The position numbers and the translations under genes were made by a program. From Shewanella sp. KX20019 (GTDB lineage: Bacteria > Pseudomonadota > Gammaproteobacteria > Enterobacterales > Shewanellaceae): a DNA stretch of 64,000 bases. Numbering within the stretch: the stretch's first letter is position 1; every line of letters starts with the position of its first letter. The notes under the pieces are model-generated. The model did no database searches and was not told the DNA's origin. It saw only the letters and a program-made list of their open reading frames with translations. Positions 18,408 through 25,641 of this stretch are shown piece by piece. The stretch covers positions 1,550,001 to 1,614,000 of the forward strand of contig NZ_CP068437.1 in NCBI RefSeq assembly GCF_016757755.1, read 5' to 3'.

Positions 18408-18813
18408 GTGGAAGTCGAAGAGTTAGGCTCTCTCTATTTTCATGAGAGATTTGAAAGTGATATCGAATCAATAAATGATTCAGCGAATGGACTTTTCATC
18501 ATCATTGAATCGAAAGATGAACTAGGCAAAGATATGTGGCTTAAACTTAGCTTTGAGTTGTCTATGGCTTACAGGTACCTCGATGAGGCTGATCTTTCAT
18601 ATTATTGGAAAACAGATTTATTTTCTTCACGTTATCATGTTTATCAAATATTAAATGGTGGATGGTGGATGGTCGAATGGTGAACCACGACATAAAGCAG
18701 TTATGGATTTTACCGACGCTTGTAAAAATAGAGAATATTTCATAGCTACTTCAAATGGTTGTATGAATGTTGTTAGTGACCAACCTCCGATGATTGAGTT
18801 ATTGAATGTATAA
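18408..18813 (+). pseudogene. Cassette gene broken by a 7-bp tandem duplication
   Basis: A GTG-started frame runs 91 codons and stops at 18683. Immediately before that stop the 7-mer GGTGGAT is present twice in tandem (18657-18670). Removing one copy restores a frame that continues to the TAA at 18813 and gives a 132-residue protein. The region then reads QILNGGWSNGEPRHKA and ends QPPMIELLNV. The downstream segment has normal protein character (FIATSNGCMNVVSDQ). The gene is therefore frameshifted, or switchable if the repeat is slippage-prone. The family is unknown. Confidence 0.75.
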
Positions 18814-18841
18814 ACAAGTGTAATTAGGTGGGTTTATTATC

Positions 18842-18935
18842 CATAAAAGGCGCTTAAGAGGGAAAGTTTACAGTTGGCTGTTTTCACTCTGTTAAACATG
18901 TTAGCCAGCTACAAATTTCCCCTTAGCGGGGCGTT
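18842..18935 (+). repeat. attC site 3, interrupted by the IS at its crossover triplet
   Basis: Arms include ACAGTTGGCTG and TTAGCCAGCT, and the right end reads CCCCTTAGCGGGGCGTT. The sequence then jumps into the insertion sequence. Joining 18935 to 20504 gives GGGGCGTT-ATGTCTAGG, the normal end of an attC (compare GGGGCGTTATGTAGC in site 1). Confidence 0.82.
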
Positions 18936-18950
18936 GGTATGACTCCCCAC

Positions 18951-19248
18951 GTCAAGCAGAACATGACGATACCGGCCTAAATACTTAAGCCTTTATCTTT
19001 TCTTCTCATCCAAATTGGATTGAGCTAACACAGTCGATGAAGCAAGTAATTTCGTCGGTTGTCATGCTGATATCCGTGGATTACTTATCTTTCAATAAGC
19101 AGCGCCTACCTTACATAATCCGTCGTGACACCTGTCTTCAGTCTATGTTCGTGGTTCAATACGGAGCTAACCGCATTGCCATCCTAACGCCCTCGGTGAT
19201 CGTGTCACATCCGATGCTTGACCCACTGTATTAGCTCAAAATCGTTTA
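18951..19248 (-). ncRNA. Putative guide (bridge/seeker) RNA region of the IS
   Basis: IS110/IS1111 elements are known to express a non-coding RNA from an untranslated end that specifies target and donor sequence; in IS1111-type elements it lies between the transposase stop and the element end, as here. On the transposase strand this region contains GGGCGTTA (plus-strand TAACGCCC, 19185-19192), identical to the conserved attC right end at the insertion site. It also contains TTATGT (plus-strand ACATAA, 19113-19118), matching the bases just beyond the insertion point. RNA ends and fold are not determined; the function is inferred. Confidence 0.5.
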
Positions 19249-20403
19249 TCATGCAGGTACTCTCGATAACCGTAGTTTGGGATTAACTTTTGTCAGTACC
19301 ACTTCTCGTGAAATAGCCCAAATATAAGCAATCATTTCTCTGGCAATGGCTGTCACGACTACGTTGTTATGTTTGCCCTTGTGCATGAGTTTTTGATATC
19401 GACGACATAGCCTTAACTGCGCTTGCCATGCGATATCAACAATATCTTTCGGTAAACCTTCTTGTCTTATTTGCATCTCGGTTGAGATCTTAGCGGGGTA
19501 GCGATAGGAGTGAGCCCCTTCGACTAATAACCGCCTTGCTCGACCATTGCCGCATTTCGTTATCGCACCCACATGCCGCTTGCCGCCACTCGAGTGCTCT
19601 GAAGGCACTAAGCCAACATAGCTCATTAACTTTCTAGGATGATCAAAGCGAGTTAGATCGCCTAACTCAGCAATGACCCCTGCTGCAACTAATAACCTCA
19701 CTCCACGTAATGCTTGTATGGCTTTGACGACCGGATAGTAACGCCACTTTTTAACGTGATGTTCAAGTTCATTGTCTAGCCGTTTTAGCCTCGCGATCCG
19801 CTCCGAAATGGTTTGTAAGTATTCTTGCAAGACAATCTGTTGACTAGGATGCGGCAATATCAGTTCAGTCAGCCAGCGTAAGTGCTTTAGCGACCAATTA
19901 GCGGTGCCCTTATAGTTGATGTTATTTCTAAGCTGAAGCGCTTTAAGCTGGTATTTAGCGTCTTTTAGATCTTTCATAGCAGTTTCACGAGCACGAGATA
20001 GATCGCGGATTGCTTCATCTTCAGGCTCAGGAACATAGATAGCGGTCAGATCTTCGGACTTGAGCAGCTTTGCTAACTTAAGCGCATCACGTTTATCGGT
20101 TTTAACCTTCTCACCAGGCTTTTTAGGAATAAGCGAAGGAGCAATGACATAGCAACAGTGACCTAAGCTTGTCAGCAAGCGGTAGATCCAATATCCGCAA
20201 GGCCCTGCCTCATATACAAAGTGTAAGGTCGCTTCTGGATACTTAGATTGGAACTGCCTAGCAAGTTTGATTATAGACGCTTTGGCACTTGAAACTCGCC
20301 CAAAATGAACCGCTTGCGCTCCTCTTTGATCTTCAATATAAGCAACTTCTACAAATTCTTTATGTGTATCAAGGCCAATAAAAAGTATGTTATGTTTATT
20401 CAT
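19249..20403 (-). CDS. IS110/IS1111-family transposase (DEDD recombinase)
   Basis: The 384-residue recombinase has an N-terminal RuvC-like DEDD domain with Asp12 in FIGLDTHK, Glu65 in FVYEAGP, and Asp103 and Asp106 in KTDKRDALKLAKLL. A central helical region follows. The C-terminal Transposase_20 domain has RGVRLLVAAGVIAELGD and the serine-bearing SEHSSGGKRHVGAITKCGN (about 268-286). The frame is intact, so the element may be active. It is transcribed opposite to the cassette genes. These enzymes work with an element-encoded guide RNA. Confidence 0.95.
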   Translation of the reverse strand: MNKHNILFIGLDTHKEFVEVAYIEDQRGAQAVHFGRVSSAKASIIKLARQFQSKYPEATLHFVYEAGPCGYWIYRLLTSLGHCCYVIAPSLIPKKPGEKVKTDKRDALKLAKLLKSEDLTAIYVPEPEDEAIRDLSRARETAMKDLKDAKYQLKALQLRNNINYKGTANWSLKHLRWLTELILPHPSQQIVLQEYLQTISERIARLKRLDNELEHHVKKWRYYPVVKAIQALRGVRLLVAAGVIAELGDLTRFDHPRKLMSYVGLVPSEHSSGGKRHVGAITKCGNGRARRLLVEGAHSYRYPAKISTEMQIRQEGLPKDIVDIAWQAQLRLCRRYQKLMHKGKHNNVVVTAIAREMIAYIWAISREVVLTKVNPKLRLSRVPA

Positions 20404-20534
20404 GCTGATCTCCGATTTAGTTTCTTTAACAAAACTATTATGGCTCTGGCTTTCAGCTAACCCACGATTGATTGGAGATCAGCATCTTTAGTGGGGAGTC
20501 ATTATGTCTAGGTGTTTAAGGCGAAGGGATGCAT

Positions 20535-20795
20535 ATGGCTAATAATGATTCACAAAATAATCATCAAAACTCTGTGAGACCTATTTTTAGAATCCTTACT
20601 GGTGCGTTATTTTTGTTTGGAGTTTATGGCGTATATTTAATTGCTTTAGTTAAATATTCTATTTTTACTAGCTCAGGTTTTAGTCTTGGTTTTATTTTCT
20701 CAGGTCTTATAAGTTTTACAGTTTTTATTATTTGGGTGTATGTATCAGGTTATGTCACTCTTAAGGGTAAACTACCTAGTGGTAAAAACACCTAA
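20535..20795 (+). CDS. Cassette gene: small two-helix membrane protein
   Basis: The product of 86 residues has a polar Asn/Gln-rich N-terminus (MANNDSQNNHQN) and two hydrophobic helices (about 18-40 and 47-72). GAAGGG lies at good spacing before the second of two in-frame ATGs, which I use. The family is unknown. It was presumably adjacent to attC site 3 before the IS inserted. Confidence 0.62.
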   Translation: MANNDSQNNHQNSVRPIFRILTGALFLFGVYGVYLIALVKYSIFTSSGFSLGFIFSGLISFTVFIIWVYVSGYVTLKGKLPSGKNT

Positions 20796-20891
20796 CAAGG
20801 GTTTTCAAGTCGGACAAATTACAGTTGGCTTTTTGTTCTTGCCTTACTTATTTTAGCCAACTGCAATTTGCCGCTTAAAACGGCGTTATAA
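20793..20891 (+). repeat. attC site 4
   Basis: The left end CTAACAAGG overlaps the gene's stop. The inner arms are AAATTACAGTTGGCT and AGCCAACTGCAATTTG, and the right end is CCGCTTAAAACGGCGTTATAAG. Confidence 0.88.
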
Positions 20892-20910
20892 GCACAAGGA
20901 ATTTTTTCAG

Positions 20911-21261
20911 ATGATCCGCAACTTTCTAGAGACAGAGAAACAAATTCAGAATTCAGCACATGATGGAAAAGGTGCTGTAGAGTTGTATGAAATTTGGGGT
21001 AAATCAGATTTCATCAGCGGATGCGATTTTATTGATAGGCAAATTATACCGCCAAATTCTACTGTTGGTTATCACAAACATGGTAACAATGAAGAGATGT
21101 ATATCATTCTTGAAGGCAGCGGAACAATGACTATTGCAGATCAAGAATATAGAGTTAAAAAAGGAGATATGATTAAAAACCCTCCTTTTGGTGGGCATGG
21201 TTTGGTCAATGATTCAAACGAGAACATAGAGTTGTTAATCATACAGATGAGTGTTGAGTAG
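20911..21261 (+). CDS. Cassette gene: single-domain cupin protein
   Basis: The 116-residue protein is a cupin. The first conserved motif is GYHKHGNNEEMYIILEGSGTM (His55, His57, Glu61/62 as likely metal ligands). The second, KKGDMIKNPPFGGHGLVN, includes His96. The metal-binding set is complete, so an enzymatic or ligand-binding role is possible, but the substrate cannot be told. AAGGAA lies upstream of the ATG. It fills one cassette between attC sites 4 and 5. Confidence 0.85.
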   Translation: MIRNFLETEKQIQNSAHDGKGAVELYEIWGKSDFISGCDFIDRQIIPPNSTVGYHKHGNNEEMYIILEGSGTMTIADQEYRVKKGDMIKNPPFGGHGLVNDSNENIELLIIQMSVE

Positions 21262-21265
21262 TGTG

Positions 21266-21367
21266 CTTATAACAAGCTGCTAAATCTAGCCTCACCAAGG
21301 CTGTCATGCCATATGCTGCGCTAATCACCCGCCAGCTCTAGGTTCACTTATTAACAGGGCGTTAATT
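21266..21367 (+). repeat. attC site 5
   Basis: The left end TATAACAAGCTGCTAAAT and right end TTATTAACAGGGCGTTAAT pair imperfectly. The central part (CTCACCAAGGCTGTCATGCC) differs from the TTAGCCAAC type of sites 2-4 and resembles site 7, so at least two attC subfamilies are mixed here. Confidence 0.78.
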
Positions 21368-21389
21368 ACCTTATGGAAGAGTCAGTAAA

Positions 21390-21716
21390 ATGATTAGGGA
21401 TATTTTGGGAAAACCATTCGAATGGCATATGTATGGCCTGGGTTACCTAATGGTGGGCTGGCTGTATATTCAAATAGTTATTTCACCTATGGCAATCCTT
21501 GCTATGTTGAGTTTGGTCAGTTTTGAGTTTGTAGATTCAGATGTGGCATTGAACATTTTATACAGTGCATTGCTCATTGGATTTATTATCGGGATATATT
21601 GGGCTGAGCGAGTGCGTAGGACTCATGGTGTTCTGAATTTTCACTCATATTTGTTATCTACACCAGAGATTGATGGGTGGAGAGATAGAAGTGGTAATGT
21701 TATTGCTAGGGGGTAA
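21390..21716 (+). CDS. Cassette gene: small membrane protein, 108 residues
   Basis: Two hydrophobic segments (about 16-42 and 54-70) are followed by a polar C-terminal part (AERVRRTHGVLNFHSYLLST). I do not recognise the family. The gene lies alone between two attC sites. The ribosome binding site is weak (AGAG). Confidence 0.6.
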   Translation: MIRDILGKPFEWHMYGLGYLMVGWLYIQIVISPMAILAMLSLVSFEFVDSDVALNILYSALLIGFIIGIYWAERVRRTHGVLNFHSYLLSTPEIDGWRDRSGNVIARG

Positions 21717-21817
21717 ATTAACAAGTGCCTTAACGACGACACCGTTAGCTGTCATGGTTTTAGCAAACACCGCAAAAACATTATGCCAGCACGGTAGGTG
21801 TTAGGCGGGCGTTAGCT
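21714..21817 (+). repeat. attC site 6
   Basis: The left end AAATTAACAAGTGCCTTAAC overlaps the stop codon and the right end is GTGTTAGGCGGGCGTTAGCTA. The inner pairing ACCG...CGGT surrounds a long loop. Confidence 0.78.
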
Positions 21818-21841
21818 AGCAAAAGGATATTGGACTAAGTT

Positions 21842-22087
21842 TTGAAACTTTACATTAAATTTGCAGCAATATATGCGTTAAGGATGGGCGGAGCACTTTT
21901 CGCAGTGACTATGTTTATTGCCATTGTTAGTAGCTTTCTCAAAGGTTCTGATGACCCAATATCTGTTGTCATTCAGCGTTTGGCTATAGCTTCCATTGTG
22001 GTTTTCTTAATATTTTATATTGGCAGTTTTATCTATGGACTATTCAAGTACCATGTTGAATCCCCCTTTATGGATAGTCAGGAGTAA
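21842..22087 (+). CDS. Cassette gene: small membrane protein, 81 residues
   Basis: The product has two hydrophobic helices (about 8-33 and 44-67) and a short acidic tail (HVESPFMDSQE). The start is a TTG with GGA eight bases upstream; no ATG is better. The family is unknown. Start choice and coding status are moderately uncertain because of the size, but position between attC sites supports it. Confidence 0.55.
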   Translation: MKLYIKFAAIYALRMGGALFAVTMFIAIVSSFLKGSDDPISVVIQRLAIASIVVFLIFYIGSFIYGLFKYHVESPFMDSQE

Positions 22088-22094
22088 TCTGCTA

Positions 22095-22194
22095 GCTAAC
22101 AAGCGCCTAAATTATGATTCACCGAGGCTATCTGCCACTTGCCGAGCAAATCGCCCACCAGCACATGGTTCTCTTATTTAGAGTGGCGTTATGA
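22095..22194 (+). repeat. attC site 7
   Basis: The left end AGCTAACAAGCGCCTAAAT pairs with ATTTAGAGTGGCGTTATG. The centre (CACCGAGGCTATCTGCCA) matches the subtype of site 5. Confidence 0.82.
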
Positions 22195-22527
22195 GTTCAC
22201 AAGCCTTGCCTGAATATCTACATTTTCTTCTTAAATAGCTGAAACTCAAGGCTTTCAATCTTTAGCCCAAGCCCTTGACTCATGAGTAGAGCCTATTGAA
22301 ACAGCGAGAGTTGAAAGCTTTGGTTTGTAGCGCTACAGGGTTGATTTATTATGGGTGGCTATATTTATTGTTAATAATATTATATTGAAAATATTTCAAC
22401 TGATGATTTGAAAGATGCTAAGTATTGATATCTGCTTGAATGCTAGTTATGTTGTTGATTATCAATGGCTGGCTAAGTTGTTTCTGCCCCGTAAATAGGC
22501 GTCATGTACTCAAGGAGAGTTACGCAC
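22195..22527 (+). other. Cassette-sized stretch without a credible gene
   Basis: About 300 bases between attC site 7 and the RDD gene hold no open frame over roughly 25 codons on either strand. They contain a dispersed inverted repeat, AAGGCTTTCAA and TTGAAAGCTTT (about 22250-22325). The right end, GGCTGGCTAAG...CCGTAAATAGGCGTCATGTAC (about 22467-22508), looks like a decayed attC right half with GTCATG in place of GTTATG. It may be an ORF-less or eroded cassette. Confidence 0.5.
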
Positions 22528-23199
22528 ATGGATTCTAGTCCTAATTATAAAAACTACACACTAGATGAGTTATATGACGTTAGAGATAACATAAATAGAG
22601 AAAAATACCCTGAAAGGGCAAAAGAAATTGACTTGGCCCTTTCAAATAAGATGAATAGTCCTGAAGGGAAATTAGAACTAGAAAGGCAACAAGAAGTAGA
22701 TAAATATTCAACGTTTTGGCGGCGCTTTTGGGCTGCTACAGTTGATGGCATTATATTCGCAATTATATTGTATGTTGAATGTTTGATATTTGGTGTTGAA
22801 TACAGCGCTCAAGATAAATTCCTTCAAGCTTTAAATGGTGTTCAATTCGCAATTTACGTAATTTTTATGCACGGTTATTTTGGTCAAACGCTCGGAAAAA
22901 TATTGATGGATGTAAAGGTCCTTAACCATGACACTGAGACTGAGATCAATGTTAAACAGGCACTCCGCAGAGAGTCAGTTAGTTTAACTTTAAATATTTC
23001 ATGGGTTTTGATTATCTTAGTAGTAGCAACGTCATTAGAAATGTCCGGTAGAATCTCCGAAGGTTTATCTTATGCTGTTATAGGGTTTGGTATTCTAGCT
23101 ATGGTTTGGGGAGTATCAGAGTTTGTAACCATGTTGTTTAACGACAAACGCAGGGCAATTCATGATTACATTGGTAAAACAGTTGTAGTACGCACATAG
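22528..23199 (+). CDS. Cassette gene: RDD-family membrane protein
   Basis: The 223-residue protein has a charged N-terminal region (about 1-55). An RDD domain follows: an early Arg-Asp helix (FWRRFWAATVDGIIFAIIL), a second segment with GQTLGKILMDVKVLN, further hydrophobic helices, and the closing NDKRRAIHDYIGKTVVV. RDD proteins are membrane proteins, mostly of unknown function; a few are linked to ion exchange. The start is the ATG with AAGGAG upstream; an earlier ATG at 22504 lies inside the presumed attC remnant. It is the longest intact cassette gene here. Confidence 0.78.
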   Translation: MDSSPNYKNYTLDELYDVRDNINREKYPERAKEIDLALSNKMNSPEGKLELERQQEVDKYSTFWRRFWAATVDGIIFAIILYVECLIFGVEYSAQDKFLQALNGVQFAIYVIFMHGYFGQTLGKILMDVKVLNHDTETEINVKQALRRESVSLTLNISWVLIILVVATSLEMSGRISEGLSYAVIGFGILAMVWGVSEFVTMLFNDKRRAIHDYIGKTVVVRT

Positions 23200-23232
23200 A
23201 AAATAGTTAGAAAAGAACGATTATCAATGGCA

Positions 23233-23256
23233 GTCTATGTCTATGTCTATGTCTAT
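23233..23256 (+). repeat. Hexanucleotide repeat (GTCTAT)x4
   Basis: There are four perfect tandem copies just past the RDD gene. They sit in a non-coding spacer that also contains GTTAGGT (about 23287-23293), a perfect GTTRRRY attC core, though I could not pair a full attC around it. Confidence 0.85.
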
Positions 23257-23352
23257 TTTGGCTTTATTTGACGTTTTATCAAGCTGTTAGGTGAAAACTG
23301 GCATTACTAACTCTGGTAGTGCCGTAATTCAAAAGTGAAAGAAACTCTTAAA

Positions 23353-23685
23353 ATGAAAGCAATTATTATTAGTATATTTTTATTCAGTATCAGCCTTAAC
23401 ATACAAGCAAGTGAGTCTATCGAAGGTGTTACAACATATTCGATAGAAACTATAAAAGAGTTAAAAATTGAGTCGTTAAGTGCTTTATTGGTAAATCACT
23501 TTAAATCAAATAATCTCAATATTAAAGACATCGACACAGTTACATATTTAGCAGATGGCGTAATGACTGATATGTCCGGTAAAGAAAAAAATAACAACTT
23601 TCTTTCTGCTGAAACTGTTGAGCTGCTAATTAATGACAAGGCGCTGATTGTTAATGTAATATCGCATAAAACATCTAACGAATAA
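23353..23685 (+). CDS. Cassette gene: small exported protein, 110 residues
   Basis: The product has a signal peptide (about 1-19, ending IQA) and a soluble remainder rich in Lys, Asn and Ile. I do not recognise the family. A GTG six codons upstream is an alternative start, but the ATG places the signal peptide correctly. It is followed directly by the last attC-like site of the array. Confidence 0.6.
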   Translation: MKAIIISIFLFSISLNIQASESIEGVTTYSIETIKELKIESLSALLVNHFKSNNLNIKDIDTVTYLADGVMTDMSGKEKNNNFLSAETVELLINDKALIVNVISHKTSNE

Positions 23686-23757
23686 TTTAACCGGGTGAAT
23701 ACTGTTTGGCTGTTCTTATTAGGTTGCCAAACACTATTTGCCCATGAGTTAGCGCAT
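23676..23757 (+). repeat. attC site 9 (last recognisable one)
   Basis: The left end TAACGAATAATTTAACCGGG, inner arms ACTGTTTGGCTG and GGTTGCCAAACACT, and right end TTTGCCCATGAGTTAGCGC form the usual imperfect palindrome. It is shorter than the others (about 80 bases). Confidence 0.75.
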
Positions 23758-24057
23758 TGTCGAGTATTCGATTACCATACATTTTCTAATCAAAAACGCA
23801 TAAACTAAAGTCTGAGCTCTTACACATTTCTGTCCTGCAGCGCTCTAAAACTGATCCGACTGTATAGTTACTGGCTCACTCTTTATAAGGCGCCAGTCTT
23901 CATCGAATCGCTCATACTTTATTGTCTACCGATAACGGCGCCGCTGAATGGATACTGCGGTAAAAGCCCCATGCATGAGCTTGCTGTTTCTGGCGGAATA
24001 CTGGCCGAACTGAATCATTAATACAAAGGGGCATTGAGTGGAAGGGCTACCAGAAAG

Positions 24058-24088
24058 GAAAAAGCCCACTCCGAGGAGTGGGCTCTTA
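24058..24088 (+). terminator. Terminator-like hairpin past the cassette array
   Basis: The stem AAGCCCACTCC/GGAGTGGGCT with a 2-base GA loop is followed by CTTAAG. It could end read-through transcription of the array. Confidence 0.6.
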
Positions 24089-24383
24089 AGCTTGCTTTAA
24101 CTTTTGCAGGGAAAAAGCGAACTCTTTAATTATATCGCAATTGCAGCAATTTGTATCTTGTAAAGCCATCGGAAACTACGTGAAATCGCCTGTCTATCGG
24201 CTTTTTTCTGATATTTCAGATGTTTTTATATCTGAAAACATCCCAAAAGCTTATCTAACAAAGCGCGCTCCTTTACTGCAAGTCGATTTTTAATCAAACT
24301 GCCAGTCAAAAAAAGCAAGTTGCAGTCTCTCTATGTTGATGAACATTGCAAGCGCATCTACATTGATTAAAAGTGCAATGAAA

Positions 24384-24425
24384 GATAGCAAGCACTGCCA
24401 AGGGAGTGTTGACAAGCTTGCTATC
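24384..24425 (-). terminator. Hairpin downstream of the alcohol dehydrogenase
   Basis: The arms GATAGCAAGC and GCTTGCTATC are perfect, with a second short ACT/AGT pairing inside. On the minus strand it is followed by TTTCATT, consistent with a terminator. Confidence 0.6.
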
Positions 24426-24492
24426 GGTTCACCTTTTACTTAACTAATTGAACTGCGTAACTGTCGATAAAATCAATGCTGTAAACTCAACG

Positions 24493-25641
24493 CTATAAAG
24501 CGTTCGTAAAGATCTGACAGATCTCTTCATGAGTTGCTTGTTTAGGGTTGGTAAATCCACAGGCGTCTTTCAGAGCATTGTCTGCAAGCGTAGGAATATC
24601 TTCAGCCTTAACGCCTAGCTTAGTAAGATTCTCTGGGATTTTGACCGCAACTGAAAGCGCTTTAATCGCTTCTAACGCCGCTGCTGCGCCCTCTTCATCA
24701 CTCATGGCAATGACATCCACACCCATCGCTTTAGCAACATCTTTTAGGCGCTCTGGTACCACTTGTGCGTTGTAGGCTTGAACGTGTGGCAATAACAGTG
24801 CGTTACATACACCGTGTGGAAGGTCGTAAAAGCCGCCCAACTGATGCGCCATAGCATGTACATAGCCTAAGCTTGCATTGTTAAATGCCATACCCGCTAA
24901 GAACTGTGCGTAAGCCATTTGTTCACGTGCTTGAATGCTCTGGCCATTTTCAACCGCCTCAACAAGATTACCTTGGATAAGCTCTATCGCTTTAATCGCA
25001 CAGGCATCAGTGATTGGGTTTGCAGCAATAGACACATAAGCTTCGATTGCGTGAGTTAATGCATCCATACCCGTGGCAGCTGTTAAGCCTGCAGGCTTAA
25101 GTAGCATCAATTCAGGGTCATTAACTGATAATAGTGGCGTGGTGTTTTTGTCGACAATGGCCATTTTGATATGACGCGTTTCATCAGTGATGATACAGAA
25201 ACGTGTCATTTCACTAGCTGTACCAGCAGTGGTGTTAATGGCTACAAGTGGTAGTTGTGGCTTAGCAGATACATCCAGACCTTCATAATCTTTAATGCTG
25301 CCGCCATTAGTTGCCACTAATGCGATACCTTTTGCACAGTCATGAGGAGAGCCGCCACCAAGAGAGATGACAAAATCACAATCATTTGCTTTTAGTAGCT
25401 CAAGGCCTGCTTCAACATTACCCACTGTTGGATTTGGTTGCACGCCATCGAATACGACTGCTGCAATACCATTACTTGCGAGCTTGTCAGTCACTTGAGC
25501 AACCAAGCCTATTTCAACTAAAGGCTTGTCTGTAACAATTAGAGCATTCTTAAAGCCAAGAGTTTTGATATCACCAATAGCTTCGGTAACCGCATCTTTG
25601 CCTAAGACATTGACAGATGGGATAAAAAATTTAGCAGCCAT
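24493..25641 (-). CDS. adhB: Iron-containing alcohol dehydrogenase (Zymomonas AdhB / YiaY type)
   Basis: This NAD-dependent group III alcohol dehydrogenase interconverts ethanol or other primary alcohols and aldehydes. The protein has 382 residues, the same as Zymomonas AdhB. The NAD-binding motif ISLGGGSPHDCAKGIALVATNGG is near residue 95. The metal-site region includes TGMDALTHAIEAY and SLGYVHAMAHQLGGFYDLPHGV with the expected histidines. The ATG is chosen because AGGTG lies seven bases before it; a GTG three codons upstream overlaps that box. It is divergent from the glycogen operon and is likely to act in fermentative metabolism. Confidence 0.94.
   Translation of the reverse strand: MAAKFFIPSVNVLGKDAVTEAIGDIKTLGFKNALIVTDKPLVEIGLVAQVTDKLASNGIAAVVFDGVQPNPTVGNVEAGLELLKANDCDFVISLGGGSPHDCAKGIALVATNGGSIKDYEGLDVSAKPQLPLVAINTTAGTASEMTRFCIITDETRHIKMAIVDKNTTPLLSVNDPELMLLKPAGLTAATGMDALTHAIEAYVSIAANPITDACAIKAIELIQGNLVEAVENGQSIQAREQMAYAQFLAGMAFNNASLGYVHAMAHQLGGFYDLPHGVCNALLLPHVQAYNAQVVPERLKDVAKAMGVDVIAMSDEEGAAAALEAIKALSVAVKIPENLTKLGVKAEDIPTLADNALKDACGFTNPKQATHEEICQIFTNAL

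Larger units (their letters stand above)
18934..20503 (-). mobile_element. IS110/IS1111-family insertion sequence in an attC site
   Basis: The element carries one transposase gene on the minus strand. It has perfect 12-bp subterminal inverted repeats, ATGACTCCCCAC (18939-18950) and GTGGGGAGTCAT (20491-20502), with a few asymmetric bases outside them, the arrangement known for the IS1111 subgroup. A non-coding end of about 300 bases follows the transposase stop. The outer boundary cannot be fixed to the base because TT is shared by both junctions. The target is the GTT of an attC. An IS1111-attC group that targets cassette recombination sites is known. Confidence 0.88.
23758..24492. other. Gene-poor stretch at the right edge of the cassette array
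   Basis: No gene is supported here. It contains the second copy of AGTTACTGGCTCACT (23866-23880), a terminator-like hairpin near 24070 and a longer hairpin near 24400. No integrase gene is seen. Confidence 0.45.

Noticed and set aside
19037..19234. 65-codon open frame on the plus strand inside the IS
   Set aside because: It lies in the non-coding end expected to hold the guide RNA, opposite to the transposase, and has no protein-like features.
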